Shown: positions 17,322-27,565, counted from the first letter of the stretch. The stretch is DNA of 64,000 bases from Bradyrhizobium sp. AZCC 1610 (GCF_036924515.1 NZ_JAZHRR010000001.1:3815001-3879000); one strand, 5' to 3'. Program-made: numbers and translations. Notes: generated by a model from the letters alone, not told the origin.

Positions 17322-18275
17322 TCATCCCGGCACGCCTCTGTTGCGTAACACAAAGCACGCCCCGCCCGCCTTGCGGATGCGGTTGCAGAGGTCGTCGGCG
17401 GCGGGCCGCGTGTCGGCGCCGATCCGCACCTGGTAGAAGGCGCGCGTGCCGCGGCTGCGCATCACCGAAGAGAGCAGGCTCGGATCCTGGTCGCCGATCA
17501 CGGCGCTGAGCCGCTTCATGGCGCGGGCGTACATCGCGAGCGCCTTGTCGCGGCTGAAGCCGGCCGCTAGCTGCACGCCCCACAGCTTGGCAGCACTGAG
17601 CGTGATGCGCTGTTCGAGCCCGGCTACGAACGGATTGGGCGCGCGCTTCAGCAAGGCCATCAGTTCGCGGCAGCTCGATGTCCGCGCGAGCTCCGGCATC
17701 TTGCCGCTTCGTCCCGCCGCGGCCCACTCCTCGACAGTGGAGCCTGTGATGGCAACGACGTAGTTGCGGGTTTCCTGCGGCATCGGCCCGGTGCCGGCCA
17801 GCCATTCCTGCACCCGCCGCGGGCCGGCATTGTAGGCTGCCGCTGCGAGCCCGAGATTGCCGAATTGCTGGCGCAACTCATCGAGAAACTCGGCCGACTT
17901 CGGCAGCGCCTGCACGGGATTGAATGGGTCGAGCAGGCCGCGTTCGTTCGCCGTTCCCGGCATGAACTGCGCAATGCCCTGCGCCCGCGCGCCGCTGCGC
18001 GTCACCGGTCCCACCGCATCGGACTGGAAGCGGCTCTCCTGCCAGATCACGCGCGCGAAAAATTCCAGCGGCAGGTTCGAGGCCCTGGCCGCCGATTCGA
18101 TCATCAGGCACATCGCCTCGCGCGCCTCACTCTCGCGCGGCTGACCGGCCGCCTTCTGGATAGCTATCGCGCTCGACCGCGTGGCCTCGCCCGCGTCCTC
18201 AGCGAAAGCGTTCGCACATGAGGACAACAGCGACACCGTGCACCATAGGGCGCGAAGCAACCGACCTCTTGGCAT
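17322..18275 (-). CDS. Lytic transglycosylase with SPOR-like C-terminus
   Basis: The protein has a signal peptide ('MPRGRLLRALWCTVSLLSSC...FA'), then an SLT domain with the catalytic Glu in 'VIWQESRFQSDAVGPVTRSG', 'GIAQFMPGTANERGL' and 'AAAYNAGPRRVQEWL'. A C-terminal segment ('GTRAFYQVRIGADTRPAADD', ending CFVLRN) resembles a SPOR peptidoglycan-binding fold. It should cleave the MurNAc-GlcNAc bond in the periplasm, possibly at the septum. I chose the start at 18275 because it puts the signal peptide at the N-terminus; the frame extends to 18398. Confidence 0.88.
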   Translation of the reverse strand: MPRGRLLRALWCTVSLLSSCANAFAEDAGEATRSSAIAIQKAAGQPRESEAREAMCLMIESAARASNLPLEFFARVIWQESRFQSDAVGPVTRSGARAQGIAQFMPGTANERGLLDPFNPVQALPKSAEFLDELRQQFGNLGLAAAAYNAGPRRVQEWLAGTGPMPQETRNYVVAITGSTVEEWAAAGRSGKMPELARTSSCRELMALLKRAPNPFVAGLEQRITLSAAKLWGVQLAAGFSRDKALAMYARAMKRLSAVIGDQDPSLLSSVMRSRGTRAFYQVRIGADTRPAADDLCNRIRKAGGACFVLRNRGVPG

Positions 18276-18501
18276 GGCAGTTTGCAATCCGGGAGCGCGC
18301 ATTGCGGTGGAAGCGTCAGTCAAACGATCATGGCTTGTCGCCGTTCCGCCGCAGCAGGCCGGCTTTTTGCGCTGCAATTGTTCCGAAATCCGCGCCATCG
18401 GAACCGCCGTTAATTTACGTTAACGCCGCATTTTGTGCCGTCCGGTCTTTTACGGGCAACAAAGCGAGGTAAAAGTCTCCATCTTTCTTGGGAGACATTC
18501 A

Positions 18502-18858
18502 ATGCGTGACCGACGCCAGAGCGCGCGCGACAAGGTAATGTATGGCGGCGTCGCCGAGATCGGTGAATACGGCGCGACGCGCGAATGCATCGTCCGCAAT
18601 ATTTCCGATCACGGCGCGACCATCGAATTCAGCGATGACATCCTGTTGCCGAAAGAGCAGCTTTCGCTGCGCATCGCGCGCAAGGGCCGCTCATTCCTCG
18701 CCAAAGTGATCTGGTGGCGCGACAATTTCGTCGGCGTCGCATTCAGGGCGGAAAGCCCGGCCGAGCCGGTCTCCGATCTCGAGGAGCGGCTACGCAGGAG
18801 CGAGATCAAGAAGCGACAGCTCGAGCGACAGATCGACGAACTGCTCGGCGAGCGCTGA
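18502..18858 (+). CDS. PilZ domain protein with C-terminal coiled coil
   Basis: The 118-residue protein opens with basic RDRRQSARDKV, matching the RxxxR arm of PilZ domains, followed by NISDHGATIEF, the second PilZ motif (D/N-x-S-x-x-G). PilZ domains bind cyclic di-GMP. The last 35 residues (DLEERLRRSEIKKRQLERQI) form a charged coiled coil, which suggests dimerisation or a partner. The window encodes two diguanylate cyclases that could feed it. The ATG at 18502 has GGGAG upstream. A rho-independent terminator follows at 18881. Confidence 0.88.
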   Translation: MRDRRQSARDKVMYGGVAEIGEYGATRECIVRNISDHGATIEFSDDILLPKEQLSLRIARKGRSFLAKVIWWRDNFVGVAFRAESPAEPVSDLEERLRRSEIKKRQLERQIDELLGER

Positions 18859-18880
18859 GCGCCGCAACGCGCCACAGAAA

Positions 18881-18908
18881 AAGGCCGGCTGTCGAGCCGA
18901 CCTTTTTT
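18881..18908. terminator. Bidirectional rho-independent terminator (PilZ gene / clpA)
   Basis: A 10-bp stem with one mismatch (aaggccggct / agccgacctt) and a GTCG loop is followed by TTTTTT on the plus strand and preceded by AAAAA, giving a U-run on the minus strand as well. It lies between the converging PilZ gene and clpA. Confidence 0.85.
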
Positions 18909-18940
18909 GCATTCTTCCGTATCTCCCGGTCGAAGCGCGA

Positions 18941-21352
18941 TCAGACCTTGACCAGCGGGCCCTTCGACGCCGGCCCCTTGGAGCCGCCGCCCCCGTTGGG
19001 GCCGCCCGGCTTCGGCTTGCGCTTGCGAGCGCCCGGCAGCTTTTCCGGCTTCGGCGTGACCGGTCCTTCGACGAACTCGAAGCCGATCTTGTCCTTGCCT
19101 TCGGCACTCGCCTCGTCCTTGACCAGCACGACGCGGACATGGCCGCCGCCCTTCAGGTGACCAAACAGCACTTCGTCCGCCAGCGGCTTCTTGATGTGCT
19201 CCTGGATCACACGGGCCATCGGCCGCGCGCCCATCTGCTCGTCGTAACCATGTTCGATCAGCCAGGCCTTGGCGGGTTCCGACAGCTCGATGGTGACGTC
19301 GCGATCGGCGAGCTGCGCCTCGAGCTGTAGCACGAACTTCTCCACCACCATGCCGATGACGTCGGCATTGAGATGGGCGAACGACACGATCGCATCCAGC
19401 CGGTTGCGGAATTCCGGCGCGAACTGGCGGTTGATCGCCTCGTGGTCATCGCCTTCCCGCCTGTTGCGCGTGAAGCCGAAGGCTTGGCGCGCCAGATCGG
19501 CGGCGCCCGCGTTCGTGGTCATGATCAGGATCACGTTGCGGAAATTGACCTGCTTGCCGTTGTGGTCGGTCAGCCGGCCGTGATCCATGATCTGCAGCAG
19601 CACGTTATAGAGATCCGGATGCGCCTTCTCGATTTCGTCGAGCAGCACCACGCAATGCGGATGCTGGTCCACGCCGTCGGTCAACAGGCCGCCCTGGTCG
19701 AAGCCGACATAGCCGGGAGGCGCGCCGATCAGGCGCGACACCGTATGCCGCTCCATATATTCGGACATGTCGAAGCGAAGCAGTTCGACACCGAGCGAGG
19801 CCGCAAGCTGTTTTGCCACTTCGGTCTTGCCGACGCCGGTCGGACCCGAGAACAAATAGGAGCCGATCGGCTTCTCCGGCTCGCGCAGGCCGGCCCGCGC
19901 CAGCTTGATCGCTGCGGAAAGCGACTCGATCGCCTTGTCCTGGCCGAACACCACGCGCTTCAGCGTTTGCTCGAGATGCCTCAGCACTTCGGCATCGTTC
20001 TTTGACACGCTCTTGGGCGGAATCCGCGCCATGGTCGCGATCGTGGTCTCGATCTCCTTGATGCCGATGGTCTTTTTGCGTCGGTTCTCGGCGACCAGCA
20101 TCTGCGCCGCGCCCGACTCGTCGATCACGTCGATCGCCTTGTCGGGCAGCTTGCGGTCGTGGATATAGCGCGACGACAATTGCACCGCCGCCTCGATCGC
20201 CTCGTTGGTGTATTTCAGCCGGTGGTAATCCTCGAAATAGGGTTTGAGGCCTTTCAGGATCGCGATGGCGTCTTCCACCGTCGGCTCGTTGACGTCGATC
20301 TTCTGGAACCGGCGCACCAGCGCGCGATCCTTTTCGAAATGCTGACGGTATTCCTTGTAGGTGGTCGAGCCCATGCAGCGGATCGTGCCCGACGCCAACG
20401 CCGGCTTGAGCAGGTTCGACGCATCCATCGCGCCGCCGGAGGTGGCGCCTGCGCCGATCACGGTGTGGATTTCATCGATGAACAGGATAGCGCTCGGATG
20501 CGCCTCGAGTTCCTTCAGCACCTGCTTCAAGCGCTCCTCGAAATCGCCGCGGTAGCGCGTGCCCGCGAGCAGCGTGCCCATGTCGAGCGAGAATACGGTG
20601 GCCGTGGCCAGCACTTCCGGCACTTCGGAATCGACAATGCGCTTGGCGAGCCCTTCCGCGATCGCGGTCTTGCCGACGCCGGCCTCCCCCACGAACAGCG
20701 GATTGTTCTTCTGGCGGCGGCACAGCACCTGGATCGCGCGGTTGATCTCGGAATTGCGCCCGATCACCGGATCGATCTTGCCGTCACGCGCCTTCTTGTT
20801 GAGGTTGACGCAATAGGTCTCGAGCGCCTCGCCCTTCTTCTTGGCGTCCTCGTTGCCCTTGGTCTCGGTCTCTTCATCAACGCCGCGCACGGGGCGCGCT
20901 TCGGAGACGCCCGGCCGCTTGGCGATGCCGTGGCTGATATAGTTGACCGCGTCGTACCGCGTCATGTCCTGCTCCTGCAGGAAATAGGCGGCATGACTCT
21001 CGCGCTCCGCGAAGATCGCGATCAGCACGTTGGCGCCGGTAACTTCCTCGCGACCGGAAGACTGGACGTGAATCACCGCGCGCTGGATCACGCGCTGGAA
21101 TCCGGCGGTCGGCTTGGCGTCGTCGGCGCCGTCAGTCACCAGATTTTCGAATTCGGTTTCGAGATAATTGACGAGGCTCGTGCGCAGCTTGTCGAGATCG
21201 ACGCTGCAGGCACGCATCACCGCCGCCGCATCCGAGTCATCGATCAGCGACAGCAGAAGATGTTCGAGCGTCGCGTATTGATGATGCCGCTCGTTTGCAA
21301 TCGCCAGTGCACGATGCAGGGATTGTTCAAGGCTTTGGGAAAAAGTTGGCAT
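18941..21352 (-). CDS. clpA: ATP-dependent Clp protease ATPase subunit ClpA
   Basis: The 803-residue protein has a Clp_N repeat domain (about 1-145), then two AAA+ modules: Walker A GEAGVGKT with Walker B '[20 protein letters not shown]' in the first, and GPTGVGKT with '[16 protein letters not shown]' in the second, then the ClpB-type C-terminal small domain. It unfolds substrates and threads them into ClpP. The last ~40 residues are a Gly/Pro/Lys-rich tail not seen in E. coli ClpA. Its adaptor gene clpS lies 264 bp upstream on the same strand. Confidence 0.97.
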   Translation of the reverse strand: MPTFSQSLEQSLHRALAIANERHHQYATLEHLLLSLIDDSDAAAVMRACSVDLDKLRTSLVNYLETEFENLVTDGADDAKPTAGFQRVIQRAVIHVQSSGREEVTGANVLIAIFAERESHAAYFLQEQDMTRYDAVNYISHGIAKRPGVSEARPVRGVDEETETKGNEDAKKKGEALETYCVNLNKKARDGKIDPVIGRNSEINRAIQVLCRRQKNNPLFVGEAGVGKTAIAEGLAKRIVDSEVPEVLATATVFSLDMGTLLAGTRYRGDFEERLKQVLKELEAHPSAILFIDEIHTVIGAGATSGGAMDASNLLKPALASGTIRCMGSTTYKEYRQHFEKDRALVRRFQKIDVNEPTVEDAIAILKGLKPYFEDYHRLKYTNEAIEAAVQLSSRYIHDRKLPDKAIDVIDESGAAQMLVAENRRKKTIGIKEIETTIATMARIPPKSVSKNDAEVLRHLEQTLKRVVFGQDKAIESLSAAIKLARAGLREPEKPIGSYLFSGPTGVGKTEVAKQLAASLGVELLRFDMSEYMERHTVSRLIGAPPGYVGFDQGGLLTDGVDQHPHCVVLLDEIEKAHPDLYNVLLQIMDHGRLTDHNGKQVNFRNVILIMTTNAGAADLARQAFGFTRNRREGDDHEAINRQFAPEFRNRLDAIVSFAHLNADVIGMVVEKFVLQLEAQLADRDVTIELSEPAKAWLIEHGYDEQMGARPMARVIQEHIKKPLADEVLFGHLKGGGHVRVVLVKDEASAEGKDKIGFEFVEGPVTPKPEKLPGARKRKPKPGGPNGGGGSKGPASKGPLVKV

Positions 21353-21616
21353 TCTCGTCCTCTATGGCCCCCGGTCATCATGATCGCCATTACCCGGTCA
21401 GGCAACAACAACCTTCGTCATTACCTGTCATATAGTTACACACGATCGTGGCGAAAGGCCGGTTCCGCAAGCGTGGTTTTACTCTAAATTTCGCGCACCA
21501 CGGCTGCCGCACGCCAACTCCTCCCCCGAAAAACTACCGGGAATACGATCGGCTTCCATCAACACCGATCGATAAGACCCGTTCCCTTCTCCGGCCGGGT
21601 CGACAGCCATGCGCGG

Positions 21617-21949
21617 CTATTTCTTTTCCATCACGCATTGCAGGGGATGCTGGTGCTTGCGCGCAAAATCCATCACCTGCGTGACCTTGGTCTCGGCAAT
21701 CTCGTAGGTGAACACGCCGCACTCGCCGATCCCGTGATGATGCACATGGAGCATGATCTTGGTGGCCGCTTCGGCGTCCTTCTGGAAGAACTTCTCCAGC
21801 ACATGAACGACGAACTCCATCGGCGTGTAGTCGTCGTTCAGAATCAGGACGCGATACAGGTTCGGACGCTTGGTCTTCGGCTTGACCTTGGTGATGACCG
21901 ACGTCGACGGCCCACCGGTTCCAGTATTGCGGTTCTCGTCATTGCTCAT
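21617..21949 (-). CDS. clpS: ATP-dependent Clp protease adaptor ClpS
   Basis: The 110-residue adaptor has a flexible polar N-terminus ([12 protein letters not shown]) that engages the ClpA N-domain, followed by the N-degron pocket '[18 protein letters not shown]', the conserved '[20 protein letters not shown]' and '[20 protein letters not shown]'. It delivers N-end-rule substrates to ClpAP. I chose the ATG at 21949 (MSNDEN) as in other ClpS proteins; the frame continues upstream to 22015. Neither start has a strong ribosome site. Confidence 0.95.
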   Translation of the reverse strand: MSNDENRNTGTGGPSTSVITKVKPKTKRPNLYRVLILNDDYTPMEFVVHVLEKFFQKDAEAATKIMLHVHHHGIGECGVFTYEIAETKVTQVMDFARKHQHPLQCVMEKK

Positions 21950-22455
21950 TCGGGGAGCAGAAGCAGATGACTTTGCCGGCACGGACGAACAAGCTTTGAA
22001 GGTTGGCTGAAACATGGCTCAGGCGTTCGAAATTCCAAAAGGGGTGACCGGACGGCGTATCCTGGCCCACTCGCGATCGGCTCTGGCGTGAGCCATCGCG
22101 AAGCACCCAGCAACGCATTTTTCCAGATCGCCGCTCCCGGTCCGACCCGTTAGCCGGATCGGCACCTGGAATATGGGTCTGCCGCCGGACCGCCGCAAGC
22201 GCATTGACGCTGGCTGACACGATCCCGGACCGGCCCGATTCCCGGCTCGGCTATCCGGACCAAGGTTAATCGTTTCTGCCGGATTTGACAAAGGACCGCG
22301 ACCGCCCGTTTAGCCGCCGTTGAGGATAGAAGGCGCCTTTGGCGCCCGGTTCACCGGTGCGCGGGCTTTTACCCGTCTTTAGCGGAACCGGTTTACCACC
22401 TGTTTAGCCGCTAGGGTGGAAATGCCTGTAGAAAATCACATTTGCGGTGAGAGCC
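21950..22455. other. Intergenic region between clpS and the TadG-like gene
   Basis: About 500 bp with no convincing coding region. It must hold the clpS promoter and the promoter of the TadG-like gene. A short inverted repeat (aggcgcctttggcgcc, about 22330-22345) and low-complexity CCGGTT tracts precede the latter. I recognise no regulatory box. Confidence 0.5.
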
Positions 22456-23854
22456 ATGCTCGATACAGTCATTTTCCGTCGCATTCGCACGGCCGCCCGC
22501 CGGTTCCGCCGGCGCCAACGGGGGCAACATCGCGATGCTCTTTGGGATCGCGGTGGTGCCGATCATCAGTTTCGTCGGGGCGGCGATGGATTACACACGT
22601 GCCAACACCGCCCGCTCGTCGATGCAGGCAGCCCTCGACTCGACCGCCCTGATGCTGGGGAAGGACCTGACCGACGGCACGATCTCGACCTCGCAGATCA
22701 CGGAGAAGGCGCAGGCCTATTTCACGGCGCTCTACCACAATTCCGATGCCAAAAACGTGACGATCAGCGCGACCTACACGGCCAATTCCGGCAACGGCTC
22801 GACGATCCTGGTCAAGGGTGCCGGCAACGTAAATACCGACTTCATGCGGATTGTCGGCTTCCCGACCCTCGATTTCGGCACCAATTCCACCTCCGCCTGG
22901 GGCAACGTGCGCATGCGGGTCGCGCTGGCGCTCGACGTGACGGGATCGATGCAGAACGACGGCAAGATGCCGGCGATGCAGACCGCCGCCAAAGAGCTCG
23001 TCGATCAGTTGAGCAAGCTCGCGAAGAATCCCGGCGACATTTATATCTCGATCGTTCCCTTCGCCAAGGACGTCAACCTCGGCACCAGCTACAAGGACGA
23101 GACCTGGATCGACTGGGATGTGTGGACCGATCAGAACCCGACCTGGGGGACGTGCAGCCAGGCCGGCAAGACGACCAAGAGTTCCTGCCTGAGCGCCGGC
23201 AAGGTCTGGACGCCGGACAAGACCAAGTGGACCGGCTGCGTCACCGACCGCACGCAGGATTACGACACCAAGAACACCGCCCCGAGTTCGACCAACGCGC
23301 CGACGATGGTTGTGGCCGAAGAATACGTTACAAAAAAATGGGATGGGACCATCAACGAGCAATACTGCAAGTCGAGCAACAGTCCCTATATGCCACCGAT
23401 CATGCCGCTGAGCTACAACTGGAATGCACTTAAGGACTTGATCGGCAACTTGCAGCCCACCGGTAATACCAACCAGGGCATCGGCATGGCATGGGCCTGG
23501 CTGACGCTCGGAGTAGGCGTGCCACCATTCAATGCCCCCGCCAAGGATACTGCGAACTACACCTACAAGGACGCCATCATCCTGCTATCGGACGGTCTGA
23601 ACACGCAAAACCGATTCACCTCCAACACGTCGCAGATCGATGCCCGCCAGAAGATCCTGTGCGAAAACGCCAAGGCGGCTGAGATCGCGGTCTACACCGT
23701 GCAGGTCAATACCGGCGGGGATGCGGAGTCTACCGTGCTCAAGCAATGCGCCAGCGATGCGAACAAATTCTATCACATCAAGGAGGCCGGCCAGACCGCG
23801 TCGGTCTTCAAGTCGATCGGGCAGTCGCTGGCCAAGCTGCGCGTCGCGAAATAA
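22456..23854 (+). CDS. TadE/TadG-like pilus assembly protein with VWA domain; apparent frameshift near start
   Basis: The main frame from ATG 22535 encodes 439 residues: a membrane segment (LFGIAVVPIISFVGAAMDYT), then a secreted region with a von Willebrand A domain (MIDAS 'ALDVTGSMQ', later 'IILLSDGLNTQNR'). Such proteins accompany Tad (Flp) pili and anchor at the cell surface. The normal start, a basic segment then GGNIAMLFG, is split: ATG 22456 encodes MLDTVIFRRIRTAARRFRRR in another frame, and the frame switches near 22505-22515 by one extra base. Starting at 22535 would remove the positive N-terminus. Either a real frameshift, recoding or a sequence error is possible. A strong terminator follows. 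Confidence 0.75.
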
Positions 23855-23876
23855 GCGCCTCAATCGAGGCGGAAAG

Positions 23877-23907
23877 AAAAAGCCCGGCCGTTACGGCCGG
23901 GCTTTTT
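23877..23907. terminator. Strong bidirectional rho-independent terminator
   Basis: AGCCCGGCCG-TTA-CGGCCGGGCT is a perfect 10-bp stem flanked by AAAA on the left and TTTTT on the right, so it works on both strands. It serves the TadG-like gene (plus) and the phasin gene (minus). Confidence 0.93.
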
Positions 23908-23933
23908 GTTTTTCGAAATATGGACCCGCGAAA

Positions 23934-24275
23934 TTAGTGCGCAGCCGGGGTGAACTTCGCGACCAGGCCTTCGTAGGGCTTGAAGGTCTGCTTGGCGAGA
24001 TCGGTGTAGAGCCCCGCGATCTTCTGCGATTCCGCGACGAAGGTCTCGTAAGAAGAGCGCGCGAATTCGGTCTGCGCTTCGATCGCCTTGTCCACCGACT
24101 TCACGCCGGAGAGCTTTTCAACGAACGATTTGGTTTCTTCGAACGACTTCTTTGCGTAGTCGCCATAGGCGGTCGCGATCGCCTGAACGCCGCTCTGAAG
24201 GTTGCTCGCGGAAGCGGCAACCGATTCGAGATGCTCTTTGCCGTAGTTCTGAATGTCTTCAACCTTGACCATCAT
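23934..24275 (-). CDS. Phasin family protein
   Basis: The 113-residue, wholly helical amphipathic protein has no signal peptide and is of the phasin_2 type ('MVKVEDIQNYGKEHLESVAA', 'SFEETKSFVEKLSGVKSVDK', 'ETFVAESQKIAGLYTDLAKQ'). Phasins coat polyhydroxyalkanoate granules and set their size. The ATG at 24275 follows AAAGGA. A pair of 14-bp near-palindromes, 24348-24361 and 24378-24391, lies about 70-115 bp upstream and is a good candidate for a PhaR-like autorepressor site. Confidence 0.9.
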   Translation of the reverse strand: MMVKVEDIQNYGKEHLESVAASASNLQSGVQAIATAYGDYAKKSFEETKSFVEKLSGVKSVDKAIEAQTEFARSSYETFVAESQKIAGLYTDLAKQTFKPYEGLVAKFTPAAH

Positions 24276-24347
24276 GGAGTCCTTTCCCAGACTGCAGGTG
24301 CAAACCGATTTGCCGGGAGGTCCCGGCCCCCTGACATGCTCCATATA

Positions 24348-24391
24348 TGTGCAGCGCACAATAAAGTCAACAAATATTGTGCAACGCACAA
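24348..24391. promoter_or_regulatory. Paired operator-like repeats upstream of the phasin gene
   Basis: TGTGCAGCGCACAA (24348-24361) and TGTGCAACGCACAA (24378-24391) are near-identical direct repeats 30 bp apart, about three helical turns. Each is a palindrome TGTGC-N3-GCACA. The spacing favours cooperative binding on one face of the DNA. PhaR-type regulators bind TGC...GCA-rich sites before phasin genes, which makes that regulator the leading candidate. Confidence 0.6.
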
Positions 24392-24674
24392 ATGTGGCGA
24401 GTTGGCGCAAAAACCCGGGGTCTTACGCAACGGTTAATTAATCTTTTGGAAACTCGCTCCGCCTAACCTGATTCCTGGACTTGTTCGCCTTCCGACAGAC
24501 AGCCTGAAAGGCGTTTGTACACAGCATCTTACCTAGAACAGCGACCTGATCGGCCAACCCGGCCGCACGTAATGGGCCGGATCGGTACTTCGAATGGGGA
24601 AGCATCAGCTGCTGCTGGGCACAATTTTGCCTCACGAGCCGGTGATCAAGACAGAAATTGGGACGGGGAAGTAA

Positions 24675-26516
24675 ATGCTTCGTACAACCTTGGCTTCCTC
24701 GCGCGCGTTGCGAGTGTGCGCCCTCGGACTCATTACCTTTACGACCGCGATCCTGATCAGCAGCGAGAGCGCCGAAGCGCGCCGCTACAAGCACCGTCGC
24801 CATCACGTCGTCCGCGAAAGCTACAGCCCGCAGTTCTCCTCGATCATCGTTGACGGCAATTCCGGCGCGGTGCTCTCCTCGAACAATCCCGACGGCGTGA
24901 GGCGCCCGGCTTCCCTGACCAAGATCATGACGCTCTATCTGCTGTTCGAGCGCCTCGAATCCGGCAAGATGAAGCTCGATACCGAAATGGAAGTGTCGGA
25001 GTTCGCTTCCGAACAGGCGCCGACCAAGCTCGGCCTGCGGCCCGGCCAGACCATCAGGGTCGAGGACGCCATCAAGGGCCTGGTGACACGTTCCGCCAAC
25101 GACGCCTCCGTCGTGATCGCGGAGGCCATTGCCGGCAGCGAGGCCGATTTCGCCAAGCTGATGACGCGCAAGGCGCGCGCGCTCGGCATGAGCAAGACCA
25201 CCTACCGCAACGCTTCCGGCCTGCCCAACGACGAACAGCTAACCACGGCGCGCGATCAGGCCACGCTCGGCCGCGCGATCCAGGACCGCTTTCCGCGCTA
25301 CTATCGTTACTTCTCTACCTCCGTGTTTGCCTATCGCGGCCAGTCGATTCGCAACCACAATCGCCTGCTCGGCAATGTCGAAGGCGTCGATGGCATCAAG
25401 ACCGGCTACACCCGCGCCTCCGGCTTCAACCTCGTGAGCTCGATGCGCCGCGGCAACCGCCATCTCATCGGCGTGGTGCTGGGCGGCCGCAGCGGCGGTT
25501 CGCGCGACGCCACCATGCGCAACCTGCTGGCCGAAAATCTCGAGAAGGGCGCGACCAAGCGCACCGTGGCCGCAATCACCGAGCGCAATCCCGCCGACGG
25601 CACCGTCGATGTGGCCGAAGCCGAGACCGCTTCGCGTCCGGCCGAAACGGCTCAGTCCAGCAGCGCCCTCGCCGCCGCCGAACCGGGGCTCGCAGCCATG
25701 CCCACGACCCGCTCGATAGCGCCGGCAAAGCCGTCACTGATGGCGGCGGCCGCCGCAGCCCTGCCCCCGCCGCCCGCCAAAGCGGAACAGAACAAATTCG
25801 AGCCGCACGCCAAGCCCGAGCCATTGACCAACGGCGTCATCCAGACCCAGCCGATATCGGCGATCCCGGGCTCGGCTGAGCCGATGAAGCCGGTCAAGGT
25901 CAAGACGGTTCAGGTCAAGGCCGGGCCGATGAAACTGGCGTCTGCCGGCTCCTCGCAGCCGGCAGCCCCGCCGATTACCAGCGCGATCCCTGCCCGCCCC
26001 GAAGTCGCCGAGACCTCCAGCGCCGTCGTGGCAAAGGCCGCCGAGACCAGGGCCGAGGCCGCCAAGGAAGCCCTCAGGGCTGCCATGCCGCCGCAGCCGG
26101 CCAATCACGGCACCGGAAATGGCGTTCTTGGGGTGCTGCCCGCTTCAGCTCTGGCGCATGCGCCCTCGCAAGCTTCGCACGCGCAGGCGCTGGCCTATGC
26201 CGATCCGGCGCCCCGTGCCCAGCCGCAGGCCGTGCAACAGAACGACGCCGTCAAGCCGGTGGTGGTTCGTACCGGCTGGATCGTCCAGGTCGGCGCCCTC
26301 GAAAGCGAAAGCGAAGCCAAGCAGCGGATCGATCTCGCCCGCACCAAGGCCAGCGCCCTGCTCAGCAAAGCCGATCCCTTCACCGAGCCGGTCGTCGCCA
26401 GGGACAACCGCACGCTATTCCGCGCCCGCTTCGCCGGTCTCGATCGCGATCAGGCCGAAGCGGTATGCCGCACGCTCAAGCGCGCCGACATTTCCTGCAT
26501 GACCGTTCGCAACTGA
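24675..26516 (+). CDS. D-alanyl-D-alanine carboxypeptidase (PBP5/6 type) with SPOR domain
   Basis: The 613-residue secreted protein has a signal peptide (about 1-34), then the SxxK motif in 'RPASLTKIMTLYLL', the SxN in 'VTRSANDASVVIAE' and KTG in 'GVDGIKTGYTRASG', the three active-site motifs of serine DD-peptidases. A long Ala/Pro/Lys-rich linker (about 310-520) leads to a C-terminal SPOR-like domain ('GWIVQVGALESESEAKQRID') that should bind denuded glycan strands at the septum. It trims pentapeptide side chains. GGGGAAG precedes the ATG and a perfect terminator follows at 26541. Confidence 0.94.
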   Translation: MLRTTLASSRALRVCALGLITFTTAILISSESAEARRYKHRRHHVVRESYSPQFSSIIVDGNSGAVLSSNNPDGVRRPASLTKIMTLYLLFERLESGKMKLDTEMEVSEFASEQAPTKLGLRPGQTIRVEDAIKGLVTRSANDASVVIAEAIAGSEADFAKLMTRKARALGMSKTTYRNASGLPNDEQLTTARDQATLGRAIQDRFPRYYRYFSTSVFAYRGQSIRNHNRLLGNVEGVDGIKTGYTRASGFNLVSSMRRGNRHLIGVVLGGRSGGSRDATMRNLLAENLEKGATKRTVAAITERNPADGTVDVAEAETASRPAETAQSSSALAAAEPGLAAMPTTRSIAPAKPSLMAAAAAALPPPPAKAEQNKFEPHAKPEPLTNGVIQTQPISAIPGSAEPMKPVKVKTVQVKAGPMKLASAGSSQPAAPPITSAIPARPEVAETSSAVVAKAAETRAEAAKEALRAAMPPQPANHGTGNGVLGVLPASALAHAPSQASHAQALAYADPAPRAQPQAVQQNDAVKPVVVRTGWIVQVGALESESEAKQRIDLARTKASALLSKADPFTEPVVARDNRTLFRARFAGLDRDQAEAVCRTLKRADISCMTVRN

Positions 26517-26540
26517 TCCGAACTTCCCGTTGACGTTCCC

Positions 26541-26570
26541 AAAGCCGGCGCCGCAAGCGCCGGCTTTGTT
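26541..26570 (+). terminator. Rho-independent terminator of the DD-carboxypeptidase gene
   Basis: AAAGCCGGCGC-CGCAA-GCGCCGGCTTT is a perfect 11-bp stem with a 5-base loop, 25 bp after the stop, followed by the T-rich GTTGTTTTC. Confidence 0.88.
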
Positions 26571-26775
26571 GTTTTCTAAACACAGTCGGCGCAGCTCTGG
26601 TGCAATCACGCCCAATGCGGCCTGCGAAAACTTCTCGTCAAGAATTTGCGGTTAGGTTTACCGGCAATGAACGATCGACCACGCCGGACAACGGCGGGCG
26701 ATGTGGGGCGTCAGTCAGAGAACGATACGGAAGCAACTCTCGGTTTGTAGCGTCGGTGGCGTGAGCCGGAGTGAG

Positions 26776-27498
26776 CTAAAGATGCGTGCGAAGAAGAATA
26801 TCCTTGGCCTCATTTACTCGGGCAGCGAGGTACGTCGAGCCCCCCTGGTCGGGATGCAGTTTCTTCATCAGGGCGCGGTGCGCCCGGCTGATGTCGTCGC
26901 GCCCCGCCCCCGGCTGCAGGCCAAGGATCTGATAGGCCTCCTCGTCCGTCATTTTTCCGCTAGGCGCCGCGCGGCGCTGCCCCCCTGCCGTGTCGCCTTG
27001 CGCGTTCTGACGCCAAGCGGGAAACCGGCGGTCAAGATAGCTTTCAAGTAAGGCGACGCTCTCGGCGTCGAAGGCCGGGATCATCGCGATCAACTGCGGC
27101 AGGTCGAACGCGTCGAGCGAGCGCCCGGCATTCGGTCCGTCCACGATCTGCCCCGACAGTTCGCCGCTGTCGTGATCGAGGCGCATGTCGAGAAACTGCG
27201 AACGCACGCGCGAAGCCTGTCCCGCCGAGCGCTGCGTGCCGCCGAAGAGGCCCCCGAGACTGCTGAAGCCGCCCGGCCCGAACGGCGACCAGCCGAGCAG
27301 CCCGGCGCCGAAGATGCCGAGCGGGATTGCGACGGCGAGTTCGCCGCGCAGGCCGGTGAAGGCAGCGACCGCCAGCGCCACCACGCCGCCCACGATCTTG
27401 ATGACGCGCGCGAGCATGACCGGGTTGGCCGCACGAAACATCTGCAGCAGCAAGTAGAGAAGGACAACGGCGACGACGCCGGCAATCAGGGTTGCCAT
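26776..27498 (-). CDS. Membrane-anchored J-domain protein (DjlA/DjlC type)
   Basis: The 240-residue protein has two hydrophobic segments at the N-terminus (LIAGVVAVVLLYLLLQMF and 'IVGGVVALAVAAFTGL', with a further apolar stretch to about residue 70). A central domain has 'AFDAESVALLESYLDRRFP', and a C-terminal J-domain has the HPD triad in 'LMKKLHPDQGGSTYLAARVN'. J-domains stimulate DnaK ATPase, so this would recruit DnaK to the inner membrane. The gene for a VWA-domain protein lies just upstream on the same strand (67-bp gap). Confidence 0.9.
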   Translation of the reverse strand: MATLIAGVVAVVLLYLLLQMFRAANPVMLARVIKIVGGVVALAVAAFTGLRGELAVAIPLGIFGAGLLGWSPFGPGGFSSLGGLFGGTQRSAGQASRVRSQFLDMRLDHDSGELSGQIVDGPNAGRSLDAFDLPQLIAMIPAFDAESVALLESYLDRRFPAWRQNAQGDTAGGQRRAAPSGKMTDEEAYQILGLQPGAGRDDISRAHRALMKKLHPDQGGSTYLAARVNEAKDILLRTHL

Positions 27499-27565
27499 GG
27501 CTCTAATATAGCGGCACCGGCGCCGAAAAGCATGGCGTTCAGCCCGATGGCAACCAAAGTCGTAA

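Noticed and set aside
18410..18424. TTAA-N6-TTAAC upstream of the PilZ gene
   Set aside because: It looks like a CtrA box, but the spacer is 6 rather than 7, so the match is not claimed.
20159..21487. 442-codon frame antisense to clpA
   Set aside because: Same cause: it mirrors ClpA codon bias and shows no domain.
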